From Bombyx mori (lineage: Eukaryota > Arthropoda > Insecta > Lepidoptera > Bombycidae), in contig NC_085123.1 in assembly GCF_030269925.1 (NCBI RefSeq), forward strand, positions 5,890,001 through 5,954,000: a stretch of 64,000 nucleotides of DNA, in the 5' to 3' direction. Of this stretch, positions 12,484-24,362 are shown in pieces. How positions within the stretch are numbered: the first letter of the stretch is position 1; each line of letters starts with the position of its first letter. The notes beneath the pieces are model-generated. The model ran no database searches, was not told the DNA's origin, and saw nothing but the letters and a program-made list of their open reading frames with translations. The position numbers and the translations under genes are program-made.

Positions 12484-13080
12484 TGAAATAAAAATGCATC
12501 GGTTGTTATTTTATTCGTACATTTCTCGATCTATTTCAAGCTGTAAATAGCACTTAGAGGCGATATTTGGTTAACGGTCAGTCGTCTTCGAATTAATATC
12601 TGAAAATCTTGTATACTTAAAGAGGAATTAGAGCTCGCTGACAAAAGCGGATAGTATTACGGTCGTCCAAATCTAAAACTTTTGATACACATAAATGATG
12701 AAAGACGCATTTCTCAGTAGGCTCAAATTCAAGTTTCCCGAATGAATTCCTTTGCTAGTGACACACCGTTTTAGGTCGAGAGTTGACCCAGTTGGTTGCA
12801 GCCTACGTCGATATGCTGTCACAGCATTTTATGTATTACTTTTGTATATCAACTCTACGTTATTGGAATAAAGAATAGTGTTGCTTGACAAACACTTCTG
12901 TATTTCTAAACTGGTCACCGGAGTCGCGTGTCCAGTTTTAACAATTTGACGCTTATGTTGCATTTCCGTGTTGCTCGTAAAAATTGCAGCGCCAGATGTT
13001 TTATGTGACCTCAATACCGTGTATTAGAATATTTATGTATATGATGCAGAATTACATCCACCTTTTCGACGTCATAACTA
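12484..13080. other. AT-rich, nothing recognised
   Basis: Short overlapping frames only, with no recognisable domain or repeat. Confidence 0.4.
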
Positions 13081-13084
13081 TTAA

Positions 13085-13248
13085 ATGGGTGTTTTCCGGG
13101 CGCTATGACCAAACGAGGCTTGTGGAGAGTGTTAAGCGGTAGGCAGCGGCTTGGCTCTGCTCCTGGCATTGCTGAAGTCCATGGGCGACGGTAACCACTC
13201 ACCATCAGGTGGGCCACATGCTCGTCTGCTTATAAGGGCAAAAAATAG
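13085..13248 (+). repeat. Dispersed repeat family G, copy 1
   Basis: Landmarks are 'acgaggcttgtggagagtg', 'ggcagcggcttggctctg', 'gaagtccatgggcgacgg' and 'catgctcgtctgc', ending in an A-rich run. Copies are at 15890, 48748 and (inverted) 56172, with remnants at 32679 and 36395. This is a common lepidopteran repeat, probably a LINE or SINE 3' end. Confidence 0.7.
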
Positions 13249-13249
13249 G

Positions 13250-15264
13250 AAAAAATACATGAAATTATGGAATTATAAGTAAAAGTCAATTTAAGCGAAA
13301 GCATGGTCAGATTTCTGATTTTAAATGTTTCATAAATTAACGATTCCAATGTTCCAGAAAATAAATGAGATTTATGACTTGGTGTCTGTGAGTTTTGGAA
13401 ATTGATTGATATTTGGGCCGTGAGAGACAGAGAAAAAAAGAGAGAGAGAATATTTTATTGTACACCAAAACATAATTATGTATGTTAGGTATGATTGTAA
13501 AATAGGCAGTTTTATCGTTAAAAACGATCTCTTCCAGACGACTGTTTTATATAGAGCAATTCTGAGAAAAATACAGCAGGTATGTTGCGGGGTGCACTAT
13601 TATTAACAATATTTAGATAGATAGAACAAACATTTACGCACATTTTTGAAGAAAATACATATCGAGGGGTGAAAGACTATTTATTCGGCTTAAGCGACAT
13701 TTCGCTTAATACGCGATATTTATCTTTTGTAATTAAAGGTTCGTTTTATGAAATTCAATTAAGTTTAACCTATTCAAATAGCTGAAGAAGTTTTTTGTTA
13801 TTATATTTATTCCAAATTTTAAACTTTAAATGTCTCTCCTGTAATTTTGAAAACATGTCGCCTAAGCCAAATAACCTTTTACCCCTCAATATTATCAATA
13901 AATATATAATATCAACAATATGCATAATATGAATAGCCCAATATATGATCACTATCAATATATGATTTACATATCAATATACTTAAATATACAGAGTAAA
14001 TCAGTAGTATGGAAAATTGAGCTTGTTTGCCGATCATCTATATTAATCTCTTTATAATTTTATCATATATCCATAGACTGAATTTTTGTCGCTCAATCAC
14101 CCCAAAAATCTCATGATGTTAATTTTCACTCAAACAATGTTGATAAATTGTAGTAAAAAATATGATATTTACATGGTAAATTAGACGTGCTGGCAACGCT
14201 GGGTTTATCTGGTGTAATAACTACGACAGAGTATACGCTGTTTCGTAATTTTACGTAAGATTGGTAGGTAGTCTATGAGCCAGTGTGAATGATATAAGCA
14301 ATTTTTTACTCCGAAAAAATTCAACATGTTTCATTATTTCTGAAGTACTAATAACGCGGGTGAAATTAGGGCTCTGGTTAGTAGGTAATAAATAATCCAA
14401 TAGAGTACTCGACTGATGTTTATACCTATATAGTATACTAGTTATTAAAATTACGATTAATTTGGTAAATTTAATACGTTTTTTGAGAAAATAAATTAAA
14501 TGAGTAAATGAGTAAATGATTAAATGAGTCATGGTATGTATGTACCCTGTAAATCAATGTATGTAACCGATTACATTTTTGTGGGGATTAAAATGGCACA
14601 TTCAATGCGTGACGTCATGTTTGACAACAATGCTCTCTCTCTCTCTCTAATGTAAAATTGAAGTTTGAAATAAATTTTCGATCTCTTAATGCGTTATGGT
14701 TAAATAACAAACTTGGACACCATCGATGTTAATGCCATGTGCCATCAATATCTACTTACCACATACATACACACCACAGTGTGGTGTAGATACAATGGGT
14801 TTATAAAATAATAAAATTAATTATATGTATTACTAAAGAAAGGTATAATTTTATTCAATATTATAAAATACACAAATACGCAGAGATACCACTAATTAAT
14901 CGATATATTTAATTGAGATACATATATTTAAGACAGTGATTTTTTCTGTTCCGATCTACTTCGTAATATATTATTTATTGTTAGAATGATTATTAGAGAG
15001 TACAAATCAGTCAACTATTCTGAGCTGTCATCCTAGAGCTTACTTAAAATTATAAAGAAAATATATTTTAATATGCATATACTCGTACATGCATTTTATC
15101 ATATAGGTATATATGCATGTATACTTATAAGATGGGACTCAATTTAAAATCACTCAGGAGAGTCATAGCGCCTAACACGAAGATCGTGATATGCGCTCGT
15201 TTAGCGAGCTTTTGGCGATCGCCCAGAAAATAGTCTTACAGGTATATGTGGATCATATTATCAT
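13250..15264. other. AT-rich stretch with a CT microsatellite
   Basis: A short (CT)n tract lies near 14633-14648 and a GA-rich run near 13431-13450. Open frames are AT-driven. Nothing else recognised. Confidence 0.45.
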
Positions 15265-15620
15265 GTTTTTTTAATGCTTAGATTGGTGGATAAGCTCACA
15301 GCCCCCCTGGTGTTAAGTGGTTACTGGAGCCCATAGACATCTACAACGTAAATGCGCCACCCACCTTGAGATATAAGTTCTAAGGTTTCATGTATAGTTA
15401 CAACGGCTGCCGCGCCCTTCAAACCGAAACGCATTACTGCTTCACGGCAGAAATACGCAGGGTGGTGGTACCTATCCGCGCGGACTCACAAGAGGTCCTA
15501 CCACCGGTAATTACGCAAATTATAATTTTGCGGGTTTGATTTTTATTACACGATGTTATTCCTTCATCGTGGAAGTCAATCGTGAACATTTATTGAGTAC
15601 GTATTTCATTACAAAAATTT
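15265..15620 (-). mobile_element. Bm1-like SINE, longer copy
   Basis: Contains the internal block missing from the short copies ('gtaattacgcaaattataat', 'acacgatgttattccttc', 'tgagtacgtatttcatta'). It stops just before the tRNA-like head, so it is 5'-truncated a little downstream of the promoter. Confidence 0.85.
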
Positions 15621-15889
15621 GACTTCATGTCACTAATATGTGTTATTTTTGATAGTGTAGGTACGTTAATAAGTTAGACCTACGTTCGTTGTTTTAATTA
15701 TCAAAATTTATTCAGAAATTTGACATGTAATGTTTCATGAGGAATTGAGAGGTTTGAGAGAATTGAGAACTCTTTGAGGAATTGTTTGAGATAATCCTAT
15801 CATCTAGATTTTATCATTGCACCGCCTGCCACTGGAGTAGAGTTCATCGACACTATTCGCTTAGGTAGGTAGTATCCACAGTGCATATC

Positions 15890-16058
15890 CAGTGTTTCCC
15901 GAGCGCTACGATATGCCCTTCTTCAAACGAGGCTTGTGAAGAGTGCTTAACGGCAGGCTTAACGGCAGGCTTGGTTTTTTTTCTGGTACTGTTGACGTCC
16001 ATGGATGACGGTAACCATCATCAGGTAGACTGTATGCTCGTTAACCTACAAGGGAAAT
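15890..16058 (+). repeat. Dispersed repeat family G, copy 2
   Basis: Same order of landmarks as at 13085 ('aaacgaggcttgtgaagagt', 'gacgtccatggatgacgg', 'tatgctcgtt'). It carries a local duplication of 'ttaacggcaggc' and ends in an A-rich run. Confidence 0.65.
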
Positions 16059-16257
16059 AAAAAAGGAAATTTTGGAAATTAACCACGAAGGTTTCACTGG
16101 TCTCAATGTTACTTTATGCTTTCTGATATCTTTTTTCTTTCGGAACGGCACACTTCAGAAACTTCCATGGAAATACGTATTTAATATGTTCTCCTCCTAA
16201 TTTCCATGTTGAAGGAATATTGGATGTCGTGTAATGAAATGAAATTTTCGTAATTAC

Positions 16258-16330
16258 TGGTGGTAGGACGTAGCGACGCGGATGGGTGTCTATTTCTGAT
16301 GCGAAGCACTTGTACGTTCCGAGTTTAAAT
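16258..16330 (+). mobile_element. Plus-strand Bm1-like SINE remnant
   Basis: 'ggtggtaggacgtagcgacg' and 'tctatttctgatgcgaagca' correspond to the Bm1-like block in the orientation opposite to the eight well-preserved copies. It is short and diverged. Confidence 0.45.
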
Positions 16331-16544
16331 CTAGGACAGCTGTTATTTATTAAAATAGTAATTTTGAGTTTCTATTGCATTAAATAAATAAAACAAGTCA
16401 CACTATCCTGTCTATATCTTAGTACAGATTCGTTATATTGCTAACGGGCTTCCAATTATAATTTTTTATTGTAATAGACGGGAAGGCCAGCTATTTAATT
16501 TTAATAATTAGTTACCTAAGATCATTTTATTGCCCGCCTGTAGA

Positions 16545-16700
16545 TCTGCTTCTTCTCCGTATGCTACATTATGTGGGGTCGGCGTCGCATATCCTCTTTT
16601 TCCACCCAGATCTGTCATATGTCATTTCTAGACTAACACCCTTTTCTCTCATATCCTGTTTCTCCAAATTCAAGATGCAGATGGGAAATATTGAGGAATT
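16545..16700 (+). repeat. Dispersed repeat family V
   Basis: 'atgtggggtcggcgtcgcat' followed by pyrimidine-rich sequence matches 52606-52795 ('ctggggtcggcgcaacatg'). I recognise the pattern as a common lepidopteran interspersed repeat but cannot assign a class. Confidence 0.5.
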
Positions 16701-16709
16701 GCTACCACC

Positions 16710-17300
16710 AGCTAATTGCTATCACCAGCTAAATTAGGGATACAATTTAGGGTGTTAATAGATTATTTACGACTAGTTGTCGTTACACGATCAAACCATC
16801 AATGCAATCCAAACTAAATAGCAGGAGCTGCAGCCCATCTAAGCAAAATTAAAAAATATATTCACTTAGTTGAATCGGAAGTTCGCACAACGCTGAAGTT
16901 CATAATGATGCGACAATTCGTATTAAAAAAACTGTCTTATAGGACAAGACAAGCTACGAAAATAATTTAAATTATTGGGGACCAAAATTGTTCAATCATG
17001 CAATGTCTATATTAAAAACAAACAGTCGAGTGCGGATTCGTGTTTGACTTTTATTCAATTTTGATATGGATGGAATCCACTTTCAGAGATGAGGTCAAAT
17101 TGTATTGGCTTTTTTACCGCCATCAAGTAGATACAGGTGCTTGGAGGCTAGAAGTATCAGAAGCACAACTAAGAAATTGCATAGCATATTTAAATGTCAT
17201 TTGAAAATGTTATGTCATATTTTGAACGTCGACTTGTTCTAATAGTCTCAGATTAGTTGTGTAAGATACAAGTTGACATAATCACAGTGCGTAAGTAATA
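16710..17300. other. Unassigned AT-rich sequence
   Basis: No gene recognised. Fragments around 16920-17000 read like broken coding sequence, but too little remains to name it. Confidence 0.35.
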
Positions 17301-17301
17301 T

Positions 17302-17734
17302 TGTAACGCGCTGGGTTTCGGGATAAATAAAATTCCACCAAAGTACAACTAAAACTGTATTCAACACTTAGAACACTTAAAACACTTCACAAACACTTTG
17401 AAATTCTCAATTCGGTTCTTCCGCTTCGCTTCAGGTGATTCGTTCGCTGTTTCGCTTCGAGTAGATCCGATTACTAACTAACTGCGTGCCATCTCTGCAA
17501 CGGTTTTATAGCCGATACCACATCCTTAGAATTATCGAGAATATTTCACACATTTCTAGTATTGTGTTTCCGCTATCTGAAAATAGATGGCGTTGTACTT
17601 CTCGAGCGTTCTAGGTGCTACTAGATCCTTCGAGACTCGTTCGGCTATTCGGCGATAGATGGCGTTACTCTTACCGTCGTAAAATATCATCGCTGGGCTT
17701 GATTGTATTAATTTAATAATTTAAATTTACCACA
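17302..17734 (-). mobile_element. Candidate solo LTR
   Basis: Read on the minus strand the segment starts TGTGG, has a TATA box (CTATAAAA, about 17505 on this map), about 200 bases of AGTG/AAGTG-rich leader-like sequence and ends 'cagcgcgttaca', giving TG...CA ends over about 430 bp. Two copies of 'gatggcgtt' lie in the upstream half. No internal retroelement coding region flanks it on either side, hence 'solo'. I could not find a convincing short target duplication, which weakens the call. Confidence 0.45.
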
Positions 17735-17739
17735 CATAA

Positions 17740-18425
17740 TTTGTGTATGCCTGAGACATGTCATGTCATTTCATGTCAGGTCATCTTACGCACATACAAT
17801 AACAAATAACTACGTATAATGCAGATTTTAATACAAGAGGGGAGCGACCACTTCGCTTAACACTAAAAAATGATTTTTTATTTCACAGTAATTATACAAA
17901 TTAATGAACTTGATCAATTCAATTTTTTTAGATATTCCTTCGAATTGGAAATCGTTCGTCGAGTCGGGTCGAGTCGTCGAGTCGGTCGAGAGCTATCTTA
18001 ATACACTAATTATCTCAGATTCAAATCTTCGTATAATGGCCCATGTACGATCACAGCAGATGTCTTACTTATTGAGCCAAGGATTCCATGCTTGAAACAT
18101 TTCATTAAGGCTAAATATGTAGCGCCGCTTGCAAAATAGCTGATCAGCTAATGTTTGATTCAACGTGAACGGTGTTTAATGTTTGGAACAAAAAGGCTCG
18201 CAGACATGTGCTAACTTGTTCAGCACACATGCCGGGTAACATTGGATCACTTAAATATCGATCGCGTGTAACTAACTGCCTTCTGATTTAGCGAGCAGCT
18301 TGGAGTGTACGAATCAGTCTTATACTCAGCATTGTTTGAGTTTTGCTAAATCTAAAGGAATTATTTTTGGTCGTTGTGCTGTTTTTACACGTTTTAATAA
18401 CTTGGTATCTATGTATACATTGCAC
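17740..18425. other. Unassigned; GTCGA-rich cluster
   Basis: A low-complexity cluster of GAGTCG/GTCGA units lies at about 17953-17990, and CATGTCAT-like units near 17756-17785. No gene recognised. Confidence 0.45.
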
Positions 18426-18427
18426 GG

Positions 18428-18665
18428 AACGATGGTAGCAATCTCGAGAGGCTCATCGTGACTGGTAATATAGATGGGAAAAGACCTCGGGGGCGCAGCC
18501 CAATACGTTGGTCCGACCAGATCCACACCGCTCTTGATTCCACGTTTCACAACGCCCTCCACACCGCCAGAGACAAGAATGGACGGAGAAAGATCGTGCG
18601 TGCGAAGGTGATATAAAAGTGTGGTCACGACCCTCAGCAATGAGGAATACGACACAAGGAGGAGG
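18428..18665 (+). pseudogene. RTE-type LINE pol C-terminus plus 3' UTR
   Basis: A 62-codon frame ending with TAA at 18614 reads SNLERLIVTGNIDGKRPRG, then RSPIRWSDQI and a final basic stretch, which is the conserved end of RTE-clade LINE proteins. It is followed by the 'gtggtcacgaccctcag' 3' UTR shared with 241-345. Everything upstream (endonuclease, reverse transcriptase core) is missing, so it is a 5'-truncated insertion. Confidence 0.75.
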
Positions 18666-18669
18666 ATCT

Positions 18670-19815
18670 ATGTATATTTGTTTATATGTAATGGAATCTT
18701 TGAATGTAATTTTGACCGACTTGAAGACGCCATATTAACTTGGAAATTTATATAACTCTAATATCCTCGACCAGTAGTATCAATAGGATAAAAAAGAATT
18801 ACTTACATTAATTATTAATTCGGTTTGCTATTTCAGTATATTTTTTAGTCCTTGAACTTAAAATATACTTCATAATATATTGATAATGTTTTCGATATTA
18901 TTATTATTCTGAGCCTCTTTATTAATGTATAACTATAATTATTGTTAAATAATAAGTGTATTCATAAGAATTAATTTACTTCCACCTGGGAAAGTTTTTC
19001 TTTTTTAATTCTAGTTTCTTTATGAAAGTGTATAATTTTTTGGTACCATTAAAAAGCTCTTTAGCTTACTTACGTTAAAACTTTCTATAAATCAAATTTG
19101 CCTCTTATAGTAAAAGTTGCTTTGTAACATAATTGCTATTATCCACCTTCATACAAAATCAATATCTTAATCGTATTATGTAACGGCTGTTTGAGTTGTT
19201 AAGCGCATGAAGGCTCACACTACGCTCAATAAAATATTATTTCTTCATCACGAATGTGACTCGTGAACACCAATTGATTATTTAGCAACATAAATGCGTT
19301 TTAGTTACAAAAAACTCTCCTAATACAACATTATCTACGATATAAGATTTTGATTTCTCGGTCGAAATAAAAATACATTCGATAAGTTAAGTTTATTTCA
19401 ATTGACTGATGAATACAAACTTATCTCATCAAAACTTAGGTTATACCCGTAAATCAATAGATTTCTATTTAAAAAGAAAGGGAGAGTATAAACAAGTCAT
19501 GAAGGCAATTAAAAGTTTTCAAATTTATTTAAAGTTTTCATAAATACAATCTGAATCGTTTTGAGGTAAAAATAGCTTATAAATAAGGTAAGATAAATAT
19601 GACTATATATAAGATCTCTTTGAAAATAATAATTGAATGAAGAGTACGACTTTGTACTTTGAAATATTTTATAATAAATACATTTATGTATACAAAAACG
19701 TTCAGAACGCGAACTTATAATATCTTTGCTTGTTTTATTTAAAAGTAGCAGTTTTAAAAACAAGTCTGTTGTATATTTCAATATTTTCAATATTTCAATG
19801 GAAACTGCTACATTT
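18670..19815. other. AT-rich, nothing recognised
   Basis: Open frames are short and AT-driven. No repeat or RNA gene recognised. Confidence 0.45.
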
Positions 19816-19819
19816 ATTA

Positions 19820-20600
19820 CTACGCTAGCGGCCCTTTATTATATTTTTGAATCGCTTCCAGACGTCGCTTAAGTCGATTTTGTCAGTGTCTTGTATTTAA
19901 AATCAGTTATCATCAAGGATTTTTACAACCAACGAACAGTCCTTGTTGACCGTAGACCACTCAGCCCTCGTCGCCGATAACACGGTCGTTTACTACTCTA
20001 GTAGGAATAGAAGGGACTAATGGCGCGATGGCCAAGAAACTTCAGACCGCAGCCTCAATTCTCGGACATTGGTCAGGAGAACGTAGTAGATCGAGATCAT
20101 CTGCAAAATGCACAGCCTTGCTCTTCGATTCGAATCTCATCTCTATATAGACGTAAGAATTTAAGCCCATCACCCTTTTAATAGTCTATATGGTCCTGAA
20201 GGGTCAAATATCTGGCAGTCATCCGACACAGTTACATGAATTTCCGTCCTAGGTCTATCTGTGGCCACGCCGCGTTTTTCCTCTGCGGACTTTATCTCAT
20301 GATCGGCAAGCGGAGTAAGCTGTGCCTTCGTAAGCATACTTGTCGAACCCGTCGAAGAGACGTAATTCGTAGCTCGCGTAAGCCCGTTGAGTTTCTTGTC
20401 GGATATTATCAACGGATTCCGATTCGGTCGTAGATGCATTCGCGAAGCAGTTAATTTTGAGCTGGTTCTTTCTCCCGTCTCCATTAGAGATGCTCACGCA
20501 GCTGTTGGCAAATCTTACCTCTCCTGGCTTAGCCTGCGCTCGTTTACCTGGTGAAACTGGAAAAGCCTTCGCGCCACAAGTAATCCATTCTTCTTAAAAA
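19820..20600. other. Less AT-rich block, possibly decayed coding or repeat DNA
   Basis: Composition rises above its neighbours, and two overlapping minus-strand frames stay open for about 100 and 66 codons (20170-20484 and 20297-20497). Neither has a domain I recognise, and the frames compete, which suggests a decayed element rather than a gene. Confidence 0.35.
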
Positions 20601-20604
20601 ATAC

Positions 20605-21720
20605 TCTTGCAGCCGTCCAATGTATTTTTATTCTAGGTTTTATTTTAAAAGCATATACGAGTAGCTATTTCGTGACACTAGAGAATTAAGGTCGGTCTCG
20701 ATTTCAATTTTTAAAATTGAATTCTTGCGCCAATCCACTATCCTCCGTTTTAAGTGGGTTTCATGCGTTATATCTAAAAAAGCAGGATTGTCTCATATAT
20801 TGTTAATGGTAGCCGTTTTTCATCATTCAATCATTTTTCGCAGATTCGAGTTGATTATAAACCTTAGTGCGATTTCAGCATTTCACTTTCGAACAGGTGA
20901 TACGTTTTAATCAGTTATTTTATATTGGTTATTTTGTTTTTAAAACGGTTCATACAATACGCGATAATTTTGAAAGTGCTCACTGATTATATTTAAATAT
21001 GTAGCGGTCTAAGATATGCTAATTTTTTGTGTAAGAATTATTAATGAAGGATAAAGATGGTACTTACATTGAACATTTTATGTTCGACACGACCAAACTC
21101 AGGACAAATTGTTTTTAAATAATCGACATGAAGATTAGCTTATAATATAGAAACCAATAACCAATCTATAAAATTAGATGCTTAAGTTATGCATCCACTT
21201 TCCGTGCTCGCTTTCGTGCATCAGGGATAAATTTTAGATCAATCGGTAGAAAAAATTATCGCCTTATGCAATTCAGAGCATTTAAGATAAAAATAGGAAA
21301 AATAAAATTAAATAAGCAAAAAATTAGAATCTGACATTGACAACAAGCCCAGTGGAAGGTTTTAAGAACCACCTACGTCATCGCAAATGTGTATTGACAC
21401 TGCTAACAAGCTATGGGACACTAACGACTGTCATCTTACGTGAGTAGGTAGTTTTGCGTTACAATAGCAAATGAATTGTCAACTACTTGATTGATATGTA
21501 TCAGAGGTTTATGAATCTTTTATTTATTTAAATTTATTAGAAAACACATTATACTTACTTGTAAATAAATAGCTAATCGGATTATGTAGATATCATAATT
21601 TGAATTCGGCTCTTTTGCGTTCGCTCAGTTTTGGCCCACGAAGTCTTGATAGTTAAATATTCAAACACTAAAGCCACTTTAGTGTGCCACATCCTACGCT
21701 AATTTAGTCTTGTTTTGTGC
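20605..21720. other. AT-rich, nothing recognised
   Basis: No gene, RNA or repeat recognised. Confidence 0.4.
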
Positions 21721-21732
21721 CTTCTGGGAGCA

Positions 21733-21741
21733 TATATAAAA
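21733..21741 (+). promoter_or_regulatory. TATA box candidate
   Basis: TATATAAAA followed about 25 bases later by an initiator-like 'aagttagtgc' and 43 bases later by an ATG. The spacing is that of a conventional insect core promoter, but a chance TATA is not excluded in AT-rich DNA. Confidence 0.35.
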
Positions 21742-21775
21742 GAGGCAAGAACAAGTTAGTGCTCTTAAAGCCCAA

Positions 21776-22006
21776 ATGCCAAAATTCGATATTAGAGGCA
21801 AATATCTCATATCGGTCCCAGGTCTGGGTGTGCTTGTTTGTGTGTATTGGTGCTTCTACTACCTCTATCAAATGAAAGCATCCTGGTCCTTAAATGTGAA
21901 ATGCAAGGAAGAGTGTATACATATCAGATGCGGTAGAAGCGAAACCTCGAGAATTCTATATCATTCTCCTTTTCTGTCTAATTATCTCGCAAGCTTAATC
22001 CTATAG
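21776..22006 (+). CDS. Hypothetical 76-residue protein behind a TATA box
   Basis: ATG-initiated frame starting 43 bases after a TATA motif. The protein would be basic at the N-terminus and has one hydrophobic segment (about residues 11-32, rich in V, L, Y, W and F) that could span a membrane. The C-terminal half has four cysteines (CKEECIHIRC). I recognise no family. Only the promoter-like context favours it. It could be the first exon of a host gene, a relic within an unknown element, or chance. Confidence 0.2.
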   Translation: MPKFDIRGKYLISVPGLGVLVCVYWCFYYLYQMKASWSLNVKCKEECIHIRCGRSETSRILYHSPFLSNYLASLIL

Positions 22007-22085
22007 ATGTTTTTGTCCCTTTTTAGTGCCGCTTTTTCATTTCATATGCTTAATTTACTACTATACTTGTAATTTAATGAAATAC

Positions 22086-22503
22086 TAGAGGTCCCGCAGT
22101 AGTCGAAATTCCACTATAATTAATTGGTATTGTAAGTTTGTACACTACTATGATTGTATTTTATACTTCTATAATCACAAATTTCGCCAAGACTACACTA
22201 TAAAAAATATTAACAAACACAAACAATATTTAATCTATTCTCAATTTGACAACAGACGTCAAGAACAAAAGTTTGACAATAAATAGTATGCATGCGTGTG
22301 TGCGTCAAATACATGGTATGTAGTGTGTGTAATGTTTTCTTTATTGATTTAATGTATCTTTTATGCATTATTTAAAAAAAAAATTAGCATTGTGCACTTC
22401 TTCTCTATATTCTCTATAAGTGTGGAAAATTTCATACTCCTCCGTCCGCGCAATTTTCATAAAAAGGGATACAAACTTTTTGCTTCACGTATTAATATAT
22501 AGA
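22086..22503 (-). mobile_element. Non-autonomous Helitron, family H3
   Basis: On the minus strand: A|TC start 'tctatatattaatacgtg', end 'tgcgggacctctag' followed by T. About 418 bp, nearly identical to the copy at 33714. Confidence 0.85.
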
Positions 22504-22504
22504 T

Positions 22505-23700
22505 GACTTATTTATGACTAAAACACGACGCACCATAGGATTTAAAGAAAAACAAACCTGTAATAGAAGTCGTATCAGTCAAGATAATAATGTTCTGCTT
22601 TCCTCATTAGCGTATTTTGCAGCTAAATTCGATATTAATTCTATTATGTGCTCATTATTTCGTTTTTAATGATGACTGTTTGTATTAGAAAATAATGATA
22701 GATTTTAATTAGAAGTCTGGTATATTATATGCATTTTCGGAATAAGTTATGTCAATTTATTTTTATTGACGCATCATCAATTCTCTGTGACTGCAAATGT
22801 TAAAATAAATGTGGTTTTTAAGCAAAGAATTTCAAATATCTTTCTTCGATAAATGTTGTATGGACAAATAAAAAATATATATTTTAAGGCGCAGGTTTGA
22901 TACAGTATGGAGGGATTCCCTGAAGGCGGAATAGCCACTGTGAATATACCGGAAGGGTCGATACAGGTTTCCCTGACCTGAATTGTTTAGTGGGTTCAAT
23001 TCCTACATACCTACTCGGTAGTCTCAATATAAAGAAAGATACGGCAATTCAAAATTCTACTCAAAAAATATTTGTCGTGTACTCAAATGAAGCACCAATA
23101 AAATATTTGTCTTTTGGCACGTACTCTAAGTACACTCTCAATTTAGTTTACGTGAATGCGTTCTTTGTTGACAAAAGTCTGCACTTTGAATTTTAAAAAA
23201 ACCTTTGCACATTCATCGGTCTCAACTTACGATCTGTTTCGATAGATGGTAGAAAGGAATGAGAGAATAGAACCCGACATCCTCGAAATTAAAATAAGAA
23301 GAAATAATTTAAAATCACTTAAGAACGAACAGGGTCAACGAACTCGCGTGAGTGTCCGTCAGCTGTTTACGCTTTATATTGAGAGTTTACGAAGTATGAA
23401 CTTGTAACTCAACTATGATAGTACTCTTTTATATTCATACAGAAACAAATTATATTTCCACTTCTGGAAATATTTGCTTACAATTTATTCTAGTAATACT
23501 TAAAACTCATTTTAGCCGAGCTTAAAAGCCAGCGGATGATAGTGGCTCATTAAATCGAAAATAGGATATTTTACCCTTTACGCATCAGTATGGTGGTGGT
23601 AAGTTGTGTTCAGTTTGCTTATGTTTTTATTATTTACCTTGATTGAATGAAATATTTTAGTAAAACTCGCCAATTAAATTTGTTTAATAGTCTATTATAG
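22505..23700. other. AT-rich, nothing recognised
   Basis: Left flank of the large retrotransposon. Small frames lack a proper start or any domain. Confidence 0.45.
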
Positions 23701-23702
23701 TA

Positions 23703-23715
23703 GCTAGTAAAAGGC
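23703..23715 (+). repeat. Target-site duplication, 5' copy
   Basis: 'gctagtaaaaggc' immediately precedes the GC-rich element and recurs exactly after its poly(A) tail at 30323-30335. The preceding A also matches but cannot be told apart from the tail. Confidence 0.9.
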
Positions 23716-24362
23716 CCCCACACAACGTGGTCTCGCCTTGTCGCGGCGGTGGGGCTTAAGTGTGCACCCCGATACCGTGGAGCAGCGTTGTCTGCACAGG
23801 GGTGCCGCGAACTAAGAAGACTGCACACGGTGTTCCCTTTTCCCACCTTTGCTGGACAAAGGGTGCGTGAAGCGGGAGAGGGCTCCCTTCTGGAGACCTC
23901 TTGGACGCTAGGCCATGTCCCCGGCAGCTCTTTGGCTGCTAAAGGGGAAGGCCCTCCAGAGGAGGGTACCGGTACGCCGGCGTGGCCACGTCGTGGTCAG
24001 ACGTGTGGGTCTGTCAGTAATGGTAGACCCCACGTGGATGAGAAGTGAACCGGAGGGCACTCCCTTCCGGTCGCTGGTTGCCATGTCCCCGGCTGCCTCT
24101 TGGCGGCTACAGGGGAAGGCCCTCCAGAGGGGGGTACCGGATTACCGGCGTGGCTTCGTAGAAGCATACCGTAATCCCTACCGAGTAGGGGACGGGGGCC
24201 GCTGCCTAGCAGGGGCCGCGAGGATGTGTACCTCTATAAAAAATGCCCTAATCTTAAGCCTGTGACGTGCCCGGTGATGAGATGAGTGGCTGGAGGGAGT
24301 CCAGTCGTAAGGGCCGTCCCAGGGGACCGACCCCTGGTTAAATAACAAAGGACCAAAAAAAA
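23716..24362 (+). promoter_or_regulatory. 5' UTR of the R1-clade element with internal repeats
   Basis: GC-rich leader of about 647 bases. A roughly 110-base block including 'ccatgtccccggc' and 'ggggaaggccctccagag' occurs twice (about 23885-23995 and 24053-24163) with a 168-base offset. Repeated 5' UTR units are a known feature of some LINEs, in which they can carry promoter activity; that role is inferred here. The leader ends in an A-run directly before the ORF1 start. Confidence 0.75.

Noticed and set aside
18326..18655. A 109-codon minus-strand frame
   Set aside because: It is antisense to the RTE-type coding remnant at 18428-18616, which has recognisable motifs.
23703..23745. Target site of the R1-clade element as rDNA or telomere repeat
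   Set aside because: No TTAGG repeats and no rRNA-like sequence flank either side.
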